Shown: positions 33,906 through 46,600, numbered from the stretch's first letter. The stretch is DNA of 64,000 nt from Edaphochlamys debaryana (GCA_016858145.1 JAEHOE010000007.1:1426001-1490000), one strand, 5' to 3'. Numbers and translations are program-made. Notes: generated by a model from the letters alone, not told the origin.

Positions 33906-36027
33906 ATGGCCGCAAACGGTGGCTCATATGGTGGTGTAGCTGTCCGGTACGTTGTTTGCAGGCTGCGACCACGCAGGCATGGTCCCGACTGCCTGGCCGA
34001 CGGCGCCTCACGAGCTGCGGTGTCTGTGCAGGGCTCCGGGGATGGACATGCCAGCACCAAACACGTCATCACAGGGCTCAGCGGACAAGAGCAACACGAC
34101 TCTTCGCGACGCGCAGGCGGGGCTCCCGGCGCCTCTCGGCAGCAGCCAGTCAGACGACTTTGACACGGACTTCGAGCTGCAGCTGCAAGGCACCACAGGC
34201 TCAGACTGGACGCAAGAGGAGCTAGCAACGCTGGAGAGTGCGCTAGCACGTTTCCCAGCAGACAAGGTGCGGGGCTCGGACCCGGGGTGGGAGCAGAGGA
34301 GAGGGGGGTTGAGGAGTGCACACGCGCGGTGAATGACACGACCGCCCTCTAGTGGACTGGCCAAGGCCTTGGACCCCAAGGCACAGCTCTCCACGAGTCA
34401 CGGCCAATCCACACCTGCCTTGTACCTGCCTTCCTCATCTGCTAGCCCCCTATTTGGCCGCTGTAGTAGGCGCGGCCTCGCCTTGTGCAGCGTTTCAACT
34501 GCCGTCCTGCACGGGCTGTGGCCCATGCCCCCTTGCCGTTCCCACCGACCCGGCGCCCCTGCCCCTCATCCCCAACCCCTCCTCCCGTACCCTCCGTACA
34601 CGCCGTACGCGCAGTACCTGCCCGTGGAGCGGTACATCCACGTGGCCGCCAGCCTGCCCTCCAAGACCGCCCGCGACGTCGCATTGCGCGTCAAGGCATG
34701 CGGCCTAGACGAGAAGTCCAGCAAGGGCCCGGAGCCGGCAGCCGGCGGCAAGCGCAAGGGCGGCCGGGCCGGCGCGGGCGGCAAGTCCGCGGCCACGGCC
34801 GCGGGCGGCACCGCGGCCGGCGGCTCCACAGCAGGCGCCTGGACCACGACCGACGACAGCTCGTCGGGCATCCCCGTCGCGCTGACTCAGCTCATGGAGC
34901 AGAACTACAGCATCTTGACGCAGTTCAAGTCCAACATGTCCGCGTTCAAAGTCATGGAGAACACGGAGCTGCTGATCCGCTATCGCGACAACCTCATGGC
35001 CATTCAGCAGCAGCTGAGCACCGTGGGCGGCATCATGGGCCAGATGCCCCCGCTGCCCGTGCAGCCGAACTTCGAGCTGGCCAGCAAGTTCCTGCCGCAG
35101 GGCGTGGGCAAGACGCCCGGGCTCGCCATGGCCATGCCGATGTCCATGCCCATGCCCATAGCCGCCGCGCCGCTGCCGCCCGTCGCCGCGCCCATGCCCA
35201 TGCCGGTGCCGGCGGCGCCGTCGCCGGCCGCCGCCGCGGCGGCGGCTGCCGCCGCCAGCGCCGCCGCCGCCGCGGCGTCCATGTCCGGGGCCAGCATGGG
35301 TATGGCCGGCGCTGCGCCCGCAGCGCCCCCGGCCGTGTCCCCCACGCCCCCGCCCATGGCCATGATGGCCGCATTCCCCATGGGCCCCCCGGGCATTCCG
35401 GGGATGCCGCCGGGGATGCCTCCAGGCATGCCGCCAGGCACAGCCATGGCCCAGGCCCCCGGGTCCATGATGGCCCCAATGGGCGCCATGGACCCCAGCG
35501 CCTTCATGGCAGCCGCCGCCGCGGCGGCGGCGGCTGGCGGCATGCCCGGGGCGATGGCGGGCGTCATGCCGGGCGTCATGCCGGGCATGCATGCGGGAAT
35601 GCCGGGCATGCATGGGTCCATGCCCGGCGTCATGCCGGGGACCATGCCGGGGACGATGCCGGGGCTCATGCCCGGCACGATGCCGGGGGGGATGCCCGGG
35701 GGGATGCCGGGGATGCCGGGGGGGATGCCGGGGATGCAGGCCTTCCAGTTCATGGGGGCCATGGGCGCCCCGGGGATGCTGGGGTGCTTGCCCATGGGCG
35801 CGCCGCCAGGCGGGATGCAGATGGGCGCGCCGTGCATGCCTGACGGCGGCGCGGCGGCGGCGGCAGCAGCAGCGGCGGCGGCGGCTGCCGCGGCGGCGGC
35901 GGCGGCGCAGCATGCGGGCATGCCGGGGGCGATGGGCGCGCTGTCGATGTCGCGGCAGGGGTCCGCGGCGCAACCCATGTCCATGATGGTACCGCATGTG
36001 CCGGTGGTGAAGCAGGAAGGCATGTGA
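33906..36027 (+). CDS. Myb/SANT plus DUF3755 nuclear protein with Met-Pro-Gly repeats
   Basis: Three exons: 33906-33946, 34032-34266, 34615-36027; 562 aa. Exons 2-3 join a SANT-like domain ([19 protein letters not shown], then [20 protein letters not shown]). A basic GKRKGGRAG linker follows, and then [20 protein letters not shown], which matches the plant DUF3755 helical region, where related proteins read LLEQNAQ and are linked to chromatin. The C-terminal 300 residues are low-complexity: poly-Ala blocks and many MPG(G/M) units. The protein ends VVKQEGM, a consensus sumoylation site. Role in chromatin or transcription is inferred from plant relatives. Divergent from the SEC12-like gene. No clear TGTAA was found within 1 kb downstream. 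Confidence 0.85.
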
Positions 36028-38025
36028 GGCGGGCACGTGCAAGGCGCTGGTGCGGGCATGCGTTGGACGGGTGGTGCCGGGGCTGGGCGTGAGGCCGTCA
36101 CGGTGCAGGGGTGCTCGCGCAGTGTTGCAGGGTGCGAGGTGCAGCCCAGGAAGAGGAGGCCGGTTGAGTGGTCGAAGTTGCAGGGGCGGAATGAGGAAGA
36201 ACCGAGGGCGGGAGTTGATGCCATGCTGGTTGGGGGAACTGTTGCTGGCTGGGAGGGTTTTTGAGTCTCATTTTTGCAGGGAGGATGGCTGTCTCTGGAA
36301 GCGAGGGCGGTGGGGTATCGGCCTAGGGGCAAGCGGGTAGGAGGGGTCGGGTCCATGAGGAGGATGGGACTGCGTTGGGTGAGGTGGTGGTGGTTAGGCA
36401 GGGCGGCAGGGCTCCAAGGGCCACTGCATCACTGCGCGTTGCAACGATGCGTGGATGCCTTGGGCATGCTCGCTTGCTTTTGGGTGGGGCCGCCGAGCTG
36501 TGTTGCTCGAGTGCCCTTGACATGGTGGGGCTTGCGCTGGGCTGGCTAGCCTGTGTGCTATGCACTGCATAAACATTTGGACGTGGGCTGGGCAGGGAGC
36601 CTTGGTTTCGGTTTAGCTGGGGGCTAGGCTGTCTAGGCCGCAAAGCCACGGGACTCAGGGTTACACGCCTGCCCATATGTGGAGGATTGGACACATAAGG
36701 AGAAGCGGCGGCCCATCTGAGGGCCCCGCTCACCTTGACGGACGCTCGGACGTGCTGAGTTATGCCACGTTGTGACCGGCGGTGGGTGCGTGGACACTGC
36801 TCACACCTTGACCTGTTGACCTAGTTCCTTCCGAAATGTGTGCGTGGAGTTGAGTGGTGGGGGCCAGCGAGACGTCGCAACTTTGCGGCTAGTTCGGATG
36901 CGCTTCGGGTTTGTGCGACGGGTGTCGGGAGACTTCCGTGAAACGACTTCCTTTCGTTGCGTTGCAATAGGACTGGCGGATGTAGCCCGTGGTCCAGTCC
37001 TTGCTTTCTGGTTCGCCCTTACGTGCAGTGTGTGGACTGGACAGCATAGCCGGCAATGGGGTCGTAGTGGTTCGTAACGAGTGACGTATGCTTCCCTTGG
37101 TGCGTGTGTGCCTGCGCGTGCTTAATAGAGGGTAGGCATGCGGATGTCGTGTTTAGTGAGTGACTTGTCAGGGTTGGAGTGGGCTGAGTGTTGGTGTTAG
37201 ACTGCAGGCTGCCGTGCTCTCACGCCTTGAACCGGGCCCTTCAAGTAGGAGGAGGGTTCCGCAACTGCTAAGAACCTCACCACAAAGTTCCCGGGGATGA
37301 CGTGGTGAGAGCGCTGGAGCCTGTGGGGCGCTGGGCTGTTGCTGTGTGCGCTGGTGTAGAAGGTATTGGTGGGCGTGCTGGCGCCGCAGATTGCGGGTCG
37401 TGCGGATACTTGTGTGTGAAGTCTTGCATACGTATGGCGGGCGCCGAGTCGCCCTCAGTGCCAGAGCCAGTAGCACAGGCACAGCGGAGGCCCTGCAGCA
37501 GCAAGAGCAAAGGAGCCCAGGAGGGCATGTGACCCTCTCTTATTCCGTACACGTGCAGACCACCAGCGCCCCGCCCAGCACCCCAGACGCCTAAGCCTTC
37601 TCCTCGCTCCCGTCGTCGCCCACGCGGCCGCGCTCCCGTTCTTGTCCGAGCTCCCGACGGACCATCAGGCTGAGGTACAATTTGAAGCCGTGCAAGGGCC
37701 CTGGCCGGGGACGAAGAAGACACATGGCAGGACGCAAACCTACGACCCCCAGACAACCCACTTGGCGACCAAGACAGCACTGTGTGCCCACAGCCCTCGC
37801 CGACCACAAGCGTTTGCTCAAGGCAACGTGCAATGAGGCCGTGGGAACTGGGGGCAGAGCTGGCGGAGGCGGGGGGTGGGGGGGGGGGTACGGAGGCGAT
37901 CGGGCTGCCTCGTGGCCTCGGTCGGTCACCACGCGACATAGTCCATAACACATATACTGCTCGTGACGTTGATGTAAGCTGCTTTCACAATGCAGGCGTC
38001 TTAGGAAAGTGCGCGTCTTGCCAGG
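36028..38025. other. Intergenic between DUF3755 and Pro-rich gene
   Basis: The first part is a probable long 3' UTR. I see no confident gene. On the minus strand, an open frame ending at 37591 has a plausible acceptor at about 37705 and a charged protein-like end (LMVRRELGQERERGR), but I cannot join it to a credible upstream exon. A TGTAA at 37973-37977 is only 50 bp before the next start codon. Confidence 0.4.
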
Positions 38026-40063
38026 ATGGCGGGCTCTTTCTTGGGCAACAGCCCTTTCGCTGCTCTCATCGCCGAGGTAGCGCGAGAGTTTGGCACGCCG
38101 GATGCTCCCCTTCCGCCCCAGGTAAGGTGCTGGTGACCATCCGCCGAATTTGACTGAGGTGCTCAAACGCGCACACGCCGCCTCGCCCTGAATCTTGCTG
38201 CATCATGTGTAGCATGTGTCGCGCTTGTCGTCATAGGTCGCGCGCCGTATCAGGCCGCCGTGCCAAGCGGCTCGCCCCGCCTCACTCCCGACCGCTTCCA
38301 CGCCCCCGCAGGCTTGCCCGAGCAGGCTTAACGCGCTCGAGGACCGGTTCTGCAAGCTCATCGAGGGCCTGGGCCGTGACGCTGTAGCCCATGTGTCTTC
38401 CGGTGCTGCGCCCGCGGCTCAGCGGCTCAGCGGCCCAGGCGCTCCATACACAGCGCCCCAGCCAGGCCCCCACGCCGCGCCGATGGCCGCGCCGCCGGCC
38501 CCCCCAGCGCCTTCGCTCCCTGCCCCTGCCCCTGCCCCAGCCCCTGCCCCAGCCCAGCCTGCCATAGTCACCACGGGCCTCGGACAGCAGCGGCAGGTCA
38601 TCCAGCGCTCCCTCACACCCAACACCTTCCCCCCGGCCTCCGGGCGGCCTGTGTCACCCGCGCCGCTGCTGCCGCAGTCCACCTCGGCGCCCCTGCCCCA
38701 CATGCAGCGGCCCTCGCCCCCCGCCACGGGCCAGCCCCTCCCAGTCCGACAGTCCGTCCCGGCGACCCAAGTGCCCGCCCCTCAGGCCAGGGTCGTGCAC
38801 ACGTCAGCACCTGGGCCCCAAGTCCCGACCGCGGGACAAGGGGTCCCCACCGGCCCCGGCCAGGGGGTGCACGCCCAGGCAGCAGCGGCGAGGGCGGCGG
38901 CGCAGGGCCGGGTGCCGGCGGGGACGCACGTGCCGGGCTCTGCATCCCACGTGAGCTATCCGTGGGGCTCGGGGGGCGGGGCCTCGGGGCCGACGGGCAT
39001 GGCCCCGGGGCCCCCGGCGGGCGGACTTCAGGGGCCGGGCGGCCCACTCACACGGCCCGTGTCCCCGCCGGCTGCGGCCTGCATGGCACCCGGGCCCGGT
39101 ATGGCTGCAATGGCTCCTGGCCCCCGCCCGGGATCAGGCACGTGGCCCTCCGTGACCACAGCGCCGCCAGCCCACACGGCGCCGCCCGCGCCCCGGCCAG
39201 CGCCACTCAGCCACCCGCCGCCCGCTGCGGCGGCCATGGCTCCGCAACCGTACCACCCGCAACCCACATCGGCGGCGCCCATGGCGCAAGCGGTACAGAT
39301 GCAGGCGGTACAGATGCAGGCGATGGCGCCCCAGGGGTACACGCAAGCGGCGGCGCAGGGCATGGGGCCGCCGCCCCAGCAGACGCAGATGTACGGCCAG
39401 CCCGTCATGCAGGCGCAGGCGCCCATGCAGACCGCCGTACAGCACCACCACGCCGCCTCCATGGCGCCGATGCAGCAGCAGACCGCCGTACAGGTGTCCG
39501 TACAGGCGTACGTGCCGCACCAGCTCGCGCAGACCGCCCAGGCACCCCCACCCGTGGCTGCAGCGGCGGCGCCCGCCCCGGCGGCGGCCGGCCAGCCGCC
39601 GCTGGCGACCTTCGCCGTTGACGCCATGTACATCCGTGACACGCTCAAGGCGTGCGGCTTCAGCGAGGCAGACATGCGGCCCTTCCGCAACTTCGACCCC
39701 ATGGACGCGAACCTCTGCGCCAAGAGCCTCAGGTGGGCAGTTGCGCCGCCAACAGCTCGTTGTCGGTGCTTGTTCTGTTTTATAATATGAGTGTCCCACG
39801 AGGGAGCTGGTGACGGGGCTTGGCTGTTGCGGGCAAGCTCTGTCCATCTATGTGGGCCCGGTGCATGTCTTGACCTGACCTGACCTGACCTGCGCATCGC
39901 ACTGGACAATCGCTGACATCGCCACGCCCATCCCTTGCGCGCGAACGGCCCCAGGATCCATCACGACAATCTGCCCGTACAGAGGGCCATCTTGCTGACG
40001 TACATCAAGATGCTCACGAGCGGATCGGGGGGCGGGGCGGGCCCTGCGCCGATGCAATGCTGA
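38026..40063 (+). CDS. Unrecognised protein with large Pro/Ala/Gln-rich centre
   Basis: Three exons: 38026-38121, 38312-39732, 39955-40063; 541 aa, all junctions in phase. The first 65 residues look globular and partly helical (FAALIAEVAREFGT and LNALEDRFCKLIEGLGRDAV). About 370 residues of Pro, Ala, Gln and Met-rich low complexity follow, with AVQMQAMAPQ-type units. A compact C-terminal segment of about 90 residues follows, starting at FAVDAMYIRDTLKACGF and ending VQRAILLTYIKML. I do not recognise a family. The arrangement resembles transcription co-regulators, with short ordered ends on a disordered scaffold, but that is only a guess. Codon use and splice phases support a real gene. Confidence 0.75.
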
Positions 40064-41281
40064 GGGCGCGGCGCGTTGAACGCACACCCGTACTCGGATG
40101 CGTCAAGGCCAGAGCGCGAGGCCGCCCTGGGCCCCTGGCGTGTGCGCGGGCTTTGGGCATGAGGGATGCCAGTGTTGCCGGCGCAAGCTGAGCTGCGGTG
40201 GTTTTGGGGGCAGGGTTTGGGGTCAAGGTTTGGGGGATACTCGAACAACGAGCGGGGTGTCGCTGCGTGCACGCGTGTCGGCAGCTCCTAATGGCCGATA
40301 GCGTGGAGGAAGGAAGGCTCGGCGGCTCACGCAAGCATAAGCGGGAAGCGGCGGCGCGTCGAGCCCTATCAAGCAAGGTACGTGGGCAGGGACGGGGGTT
40401 TCGCCCGAAGTGGTCATGGCTTGCCTAGTGCTTCTGGGGCGTCGACGCAGTGCCTCACCAAGCGCGCAATCTTGACCATACCTGCGACAAGTCCCCTTAC
40501 GTGCCTGCACCCGTCGCCTGCACCCGTAGGTATGCTCCTGGTCGCCTTTGGAGCGATGCAGGCGCCGGCCCTTCAAGCCTGCCAGATGGTCAACCAGGTC
40601 AGGCGCTCGGGGACAGGTGCACCCTCGTTTCTGTCTGGCGCGTGGCTGAGCTGCTGAGGCTCCTCGCTGCATCTCAAACATGTAAAACCCTCCGTTTTCA
40701 CCTTCATACCCTCTCTACCCTGTCTGCTGCAGGGACCGTGGACCCCCGCGTGGGAGTCATGCGTCGCGGCGGAGCGCGACGGCTGCAGCCTGCGTAGGGC
40801 CTGGCCGCAGGCATGCGGAGTTGGGGCAGGAAGCAGCCACTCTTGGGTCGAAGGCGTGGTCGAGCGGGGCTTGAGGATAACGGCACGGGAGTCCGCCGAA
40901 GGCTATGGCTGCATGCATGGAGACCCCGAGCTTTGGGCCGCGGGCATTCGGTGGTGGTGGCCGTCGCAGCTAGACGGGCACGGCAGCCGTGCGGGGCTGT
41001 GCCTGTGGTAATGGCTGCTGGTATTAAGACAAGCGAAGCTGAAGTACATGTCAATCTGGGGTTCGGGGCCTTCTGCTGTTCGCTTGCAACCGGTCGGCGC
41101 GTGTTGGGGGGCGAGGGAAGCGGCCGCCAGGTAATGGCGCCATGGCACGAACACAGGGCGGATTGACCCTGGTCAGCTCGCGACTCAACTTTCCCAGCGC
41201 TTGTAATGTACACAAGCACCTTGCTACTTTTCTCCTAGTTCACCTTACGCTTGTCCCCCCGCGGCGGCGCAAACAGTCAAA
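40064..41281. other. Intergenic, no gene seen
   Basis: 3' UTR of the upstream gene followed by the promoter side of the acidic-protein gene. Open frames such as 40813-41166 (plus) are Arg/Gly-rich and not protein-like. No repeat of note. Confidence 0.5.
40681..40685 (+). terminator. Polyadenylation signal TGTAA, Pro-rich gene
   Basis: TGTAA lies 617 bp after the stop at 40063, with no closer copy noticed. It gives a plausible 3' UTR for this gene. Confidence 0.4.
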
Positions 41282-43195
41282 ATGAGCGCGCCGAGTGCCT
41301 ACGAGATTAGGCGCATTCTAAAGATTTATGACGACAGCGCTATCGCACCAGTTGGTCGCGCTATTCAAATGCTGAGCCAGGCGAGTAGCGGCGATTGGCT
41401 CAGGCGATTGTCGCGCGAACCAGCGCGCGAAGAGAGGTTGCAACGTGGCCAGTCGATTGGGGACCAATGAAAGGCTTGTCAGGGCGAATAGGACCGCCAG
41501 GGTCAAAGCGGCTTGTATGGATGCGTGGCGACCGTGCCATTGCCGGGCAGGGGGCCCGAGGATGGGCACCCCACTCCCTGGGCAGATGGCACGCGCGGTC
41601 TGCCAAGCTAACCAGTGCACCCGCAGCAAACCCAGCGTGGGGAGGGCAGGCAGAGGTGGCCCACGGAGAGGGGGCCGAGGCCCCGCAACCGTCCCTGCCT
41701 TTCCAGACCTACCAAGCCCGCAAAGCACGGTCCCAGCCGTAAGCACAGCCGTGCCCCTGACCCTTACCCTGCATCTCCTCGTGTGACCCCATCCGCACCC
41801 CCAGGTGACTAAGGCCATCAGCGACGACCCAAAGAAGCACGACCTGACGTCAGAGGAGGAGGAGGTGTGGATGGAGGCGGGCGGCAGCTCGTACGGCATC
41901 AACCAAGGTACGACACCTCCCGGGGGGGAGGGGAGAGGCCAGGAGCTTTCGAGGCGGGTCCGAGGGGCGGGCGCTTATGACTTCCTCTGCAGGGCCTGCC
42001 GCTGCGGTAGCCCTACTGGGGTGGCGGAGGGACCACGGCGAGCAGGCCAGTCCCCCTAGGGGGATCCTTTGCAGTCGTACTGACGGGTCATACTCGATCC
42101 CTGGAACGTGGGAGCCCTAGCTGCTGGGGTCATTGAGGGCTCAGGGAGGGAGGAGATCCAGTGTAGTGCTAGCTACCTGGGGCTATGGGCTATGGCTTCA
42201 CCTATCCTCCTCTGCCCAGTCATCACCCACCTGTGGCCCTGGCCACAGCCTCGGGCCCGGCCCAGCACAACTCCTTAGACTGCGTGCCCCCGACTTGTGC
42301 CCCGCACGCCTCCGCAGAGTTCCCCAGCCTGGTGGGCAAGCGCTGGATGGAGACGCTGGAGAAGCCAGGTGGGCCTCAGCCACGACCCCTGGGAGGCAGT
42401 GAAGCTGCGGGCGTGCTGCCGGTCCCCAAGCCTCCGGGGGCCAAGTGCTGATAATTTCAGGCCCCACGCACTGTGCTCCAGTCCCCCCACCTGCTCCTCC
42501 GCGTCGTCGCTGACTGCTGCTGACGCGCTGCCCTGTCCCTGTCTTGGGGTGATTGGTTTGACCAGGCGTGGCCAAGGCGTCCGGCATGGACAAGGACGAG
42601 TGGGCGGCGCTGCTCAAGTCCCTCACAGGTGCGGGGACAGCGATACGGGTCAGGAGGATGAGCTGGAGGCGCGAGGGGGGGCGGGGGAACGAGTGCTCGA
42701 CGGGGGATTGCGGGATATGGGGCCACAAGGTCCAGACAATGGCAGCCTCGCCCCGCTCAAAGTGCTCTGCTTACATCCATGCCTCGCCGTGTCTTCCCCC
42801 GCCCTGCCCTCCCTGTGCTCCTCCGCTCCCATGTCCAACACCCCAGCCGCCGAGGAGAAGGTGGGACGAGGTCCGGGCGTCAGGGGATCTGCTGGGTCCT
42901 GATCCCATGGCCCCTGCTGCCATGGGTGCCGTGCGAGGGGAGCGCCTGGCTCCCTCCACAGCTTTGCTCCTTCCTGCCCCCCCTTGTCCTCCGCGGCCAA
43001 CCCCCGGGACGCCACAGCCCATATTACACCGCCACAATCTCTTGGACCCCCCGCAATGCCCCCCAGCTGGTCGCCTCGGAGCTGAGTCTGGAGGTGATGG
43101 AGGAGCTGACGGAGCTGATTGAGAAGCTCCGTGAGGAGGCGCCCGAGCCGGAGGACAGCGATGAGGACAGCGATGAGGATAGCGACGATGAGTAG
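41282..43195 (+). CDS. Small acidic protein of unknown function
   Basis: Six exons: 41282-41380, 41805-41907, 42318-42368, 42566-42628, 42847-42860, 43067-43195; 152 aa. It starts MSAPSAYEIRRILKIYDDSA. Helical, charged segments follow (DDPKKHDLTSEEEEVWMEA, then DKDEWAALLKSLTAAEE). A final helix rich in Glu and Leu precedes a run of SDED units ending SDDE. No family is recognised. Intron 1 needs a GC donor (CAG|GCGAGT): the phase-0 partner starts VTKAISDDP and no GT site in that phase precedes it. One exon is only 14 nt and is required to restore phase. The acidic tail suggests binding to basic proteins such as histones or ribosomal proteins, but this is speculative. Confidence 0.7.
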
Positions 43196-43618
43196 ACTAG
43201 GAGAGTAGGTCTCGACTGGGGAATGTGGGTTGATGTTGGGGATGCAGACGAGGAGGTCGGGCGAGGGGCGTGAGAAGAGGGCTGGGATTTGGGTTGCAAC
43301 GCAGGCGAAGACGGGCGAAGAGCTTGGGCAGTGCGAATGGTGCTATGCTGCAAGGGGGTGAAGCAGTCGGGCTGCGCAAGGCTGCGTAGGGGATGAGGTG
43401 TGCGTGCCAGGCAGGCGAGGGATCCGAGGGCGCCGATCCTCGGCGCAGCCAGCAGGCGGGGCCAGGCGGGGTGGGCGGGGCCAGACGCCATGGGGTTCGT
43501 GGCGTGCCGCCGCAAAAGGATCGCGGAAGAACACTGGCGAGGCAAAGGCCTTAAGCTGGGACTTGCGCAACAGCATCGTCTTAAGCGATTGAGGCTTAGA
43601 CAAGGGACGATAAGCGCC
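43196..43618. other. Intergenic, no gene seen
   Basis: 3' flank of the acidic-protein gene and 5' flank of the ankyrin gene. No plus-strand TGTAA was noticed. The open frame through 43490-43708 contains the proposed ankyrin start. Confidence 0.4.
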
Positions 43619-46600
43619 ATGTCCCACACCGCGATGGTGCGCGAGCGCTCGCGTACGCGTTCCGGTAGCTGCTTGAATGCTCTTTCCGGTACTCACTTCA
43701 TACACTGATGTCTTTTGGCGGTTAAATTGCGCAGAGTGGCGACAGGATGGGCAAGACTCCTCTGCATGCGGCCTGCCGGCTTGGCGATTGTGCTCAGGTC
43801 AAGGCACTCCTGGAGCGTGGAGCGGATAAAGATGCCGGTCTCTCCGGCGGGCAGTTTGAAGTGAGGACCAGGCGTGCGACCTTTTGAGCCGGCTTGGGGG
43901 ACGGCTGGGGGTTGGGGAAGCGGGGGTAGCGGGGGTTCGGGGAAGACTTGCCGGGATCTGCCCTGACCCCCAGCCCGCCACAGCAGAGCCGTCAATCTGA
44001 CGCAAAGTACACGCCACTCCCACCTGTAGAGTGGGGACCGCACGCCCCTCCACGTGGCCGCCTGGTTCGGCCACGCTGAGGTGGCCAAGAGGTTGTTGGA
44101 AGCGGGAGCCAACAAGGACTCGGTTGACAGGGCAAGTCAGGGCGAGGATGGAGGGTCCCGGGGTCAGAGGAATGCTTGGCAGGCCCTCTGCAGTCATGGC
44201 CCTGGTATGTCACGGTGGCATGCCCAACACCCTTCCTTTCCAGGGAAACTGGACTCCCTTGCAGCTTGCCGTCAAGGAGGGCAGCACAGGTGTCGTGAGG
44301 GAGCTCCTCAAGGCGGGTGCCACCCTCCTCGCTCCCGATGGCAGGGTACGGGGGTGGGGTTGCTCAGTAGGCCAGGGGACGCAAAGCGAATGAGGCCTCG
44401 GTTGAGGCCATGCATGGCTGTGGGCGTCCGCTCCCTGGCTAGCCACTCGTCTGCGGCCCGCATGCACCCTTCCCCCGTGCCCACGCTTGCAGGATCCCCC
44501 CCTGCACCTCGCAGCGAAGGGGGGGCACGCGGACATTGTGAAGGCAATCCTGGAGGCGGCAGTTGGGGGCGGCGCCGAAACGACGGCGGCGATGACCGTG
44601 GCTGGCTTTCAAGATCACGTGGGTAGCTAACGAAGGGTCAGGAATGAGGCATGTGCGACACGACTCGCACCCAAGCTCGAAGCGTGTTGCCGACCCCACC
44701 TCGCCAACACAGGAGGGCGTTACAGCTTTGCATGTTGCCGGCAGCGTCGATGTGGCAACGACTCTCATCGCCGCCGGTTGCAGCGTTGAGGCTGTGGACA
44801 AGGTGGGCTGGCGTGGGGTGCATCAAACAACCTGGGCATGGGACCTTCAAAGCTCCAGCTTTACTCCCGCCCGCCGTTTGCCCCGTTTATAAGGCAGCAC
44901 GGCAGGACTCCCCTCTTTAAAGCCGCGCGGTTGGGTTACACGGACATGGTACGAGCGCTCCTTGCAGCAGGTGCTAGTGCCACAAAGGCGGACAAGGTGG
45001 GTTCCCCCTTCCACCTCTGCTGAGCTCTGGAGCTCTGGAGTTTTTCCAACCTCTGCCCCCACCCACGGCTGCAGCGAGGCAAGACCCCCCTCCACGAAGC
45101 TGGCAGAGATGGCGACATGATTAGGCTACTGCTTGCGGCTGGCGCGGATCCTGATGCGCGTGATGAGGTGAGTTGGTACGTAGTTGGGCCCGAGTTGAAC
45201 AACTTTGCTGCGAAAGCGGTCATGGTGACAGGGTGTCGTTTGGACGTGTGCTGGGGCGCGAGCTATCGGCGGTCGTGGCTGCAGCTGGCCCCTGGCGCCC
45301 CTGGCTAATCAGTACTTCTGCTTCCTTTCACAGGATGGGGACACGCCCCTTGAGAGCTATTTGGCCTACGGGGCTCAAGATTGGGAGACGATGCGTGTAC
45401 TAGCGGAGCGATCCAGTGAGGCGTCAATGCCAAGGTGTGCAGGCGGGTCCTCGCCGTGAGCCCCGCCCGCCTCGCCACGTTCATGCGGCAGGCTCACCTG
45501 CTCCGTGCCGCCTTATTGTGCCGGGTTCTCAACTCCCCAGGTGCTTTGGTCGGCCCTCCAAGAGGCTGGCATCGCAAGTTCCAGGAGAAAACATTATGGA
45601 CACAACTACAAGCCCTTCAAGCTGGTCGAAATGACCTTGGAGGTAGGTGGCTATGTGGCAGAGCGACGCCTGCTGGCAATGAAGTCTCCTTCATGTCCTC
45701 CGCCTCACCCGTGCAGGGCAAGCTGCCGTTCCTGCACTTGGCGGCCCGCTGCGGTGCACCGATGGCCGTGGAGGCACTCCTGAACCTGGCAAGGCAGGAC
45801 ACGCCATTCACGTGGTACGACTGTCCCGTGCCAGACACGGTACCGAAACTGCTGGAGGCAACAGATGAGGTGAGGCCTGGGCTTTAATGTCTATGCTCAC
45901 CGCGCAAGTATCTCAACCCCGACATGGTCGACGTAATCCTCTCCGGTCTGATGTCGCCATGCGCGCAGGCCGGCTGCACGCCCCTGCACCGGGCTGCCGA
46001 GGCCGGCAAGGTGAAAGTGGTGAAGGCGCTGCTGAGGGCTGGGGCACAGCGTGACGCGCGCAACAAGGTGAGCTGCTGAGTGCTCGGCACTCCTGCAAGG
46101 GGCCTTCCATCGGGCCATCCTCCCGACGCTTCCAACTTCAGGCGGGCTTCAAGCCTCTCCAGCTCGCCGCCGCCAGGAGGCACATGGACGCCGTACTAGC
46201 ACTGCTGGAAGGAGCCAGCGAGGGAGACATGGAGGAGGTACGTGGGGTCGCTCCAGTTGACCGGCGGCGCCATGCACTCATACGCTCATGCGTGCTCAGT
46301 CAGGAGCTAAGGACCTCTATGCCTTTGCCTGGTCCACCCTACCTAACAGGCCCTGGCGACGGGCAGGACTGGGCTGGGCTCCGCGTCTTCAAGTGAGGCG
46401 GAGCAGCAGCGGCTGCGCCTGACGCGGCGGCTCCTGGACGCTTGGCACGGACCCGGAGAGGTGGGGGCCAAAAGGGGGTCCACTGCCAAGGGGCGTACAT
46501 CAGATGCCTCGAGGCTGACCCTTTTAGGCAGTCGTTTCCCTTTGCTTGACAATACTACTCCACTCTCCCTCCCTCCAGGACCTCGCAACACTGCTGGCCA

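Noticed and set aside
34705..36356. Long minus-strand open frames (up to 450 codons) opposite the DUF3755 exon
   Set aside because: They are antisense shadows of a GC-rich repeat exon. The products are His/Arg- or Met/Pro-monotonous, while the plus strand has real domains.
37591..37951. Possible minus-strand gene with a charged end (LMVRRELGQERERGR)
   Set aside because: The last exon has a plausible acceptor, but I found no convincing upstream exon and no family, so it stays a note only.
45870..45968. Earlier acceptor (CAAG at about 45908) in the ankyrin gene that would add YLNPDMVDV
   Set aside because: It is in phase, but the later acceptor GCGCGCAG gives a cleaner ankyrin repeat boundary and better consensus. 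RNA data would settle it.
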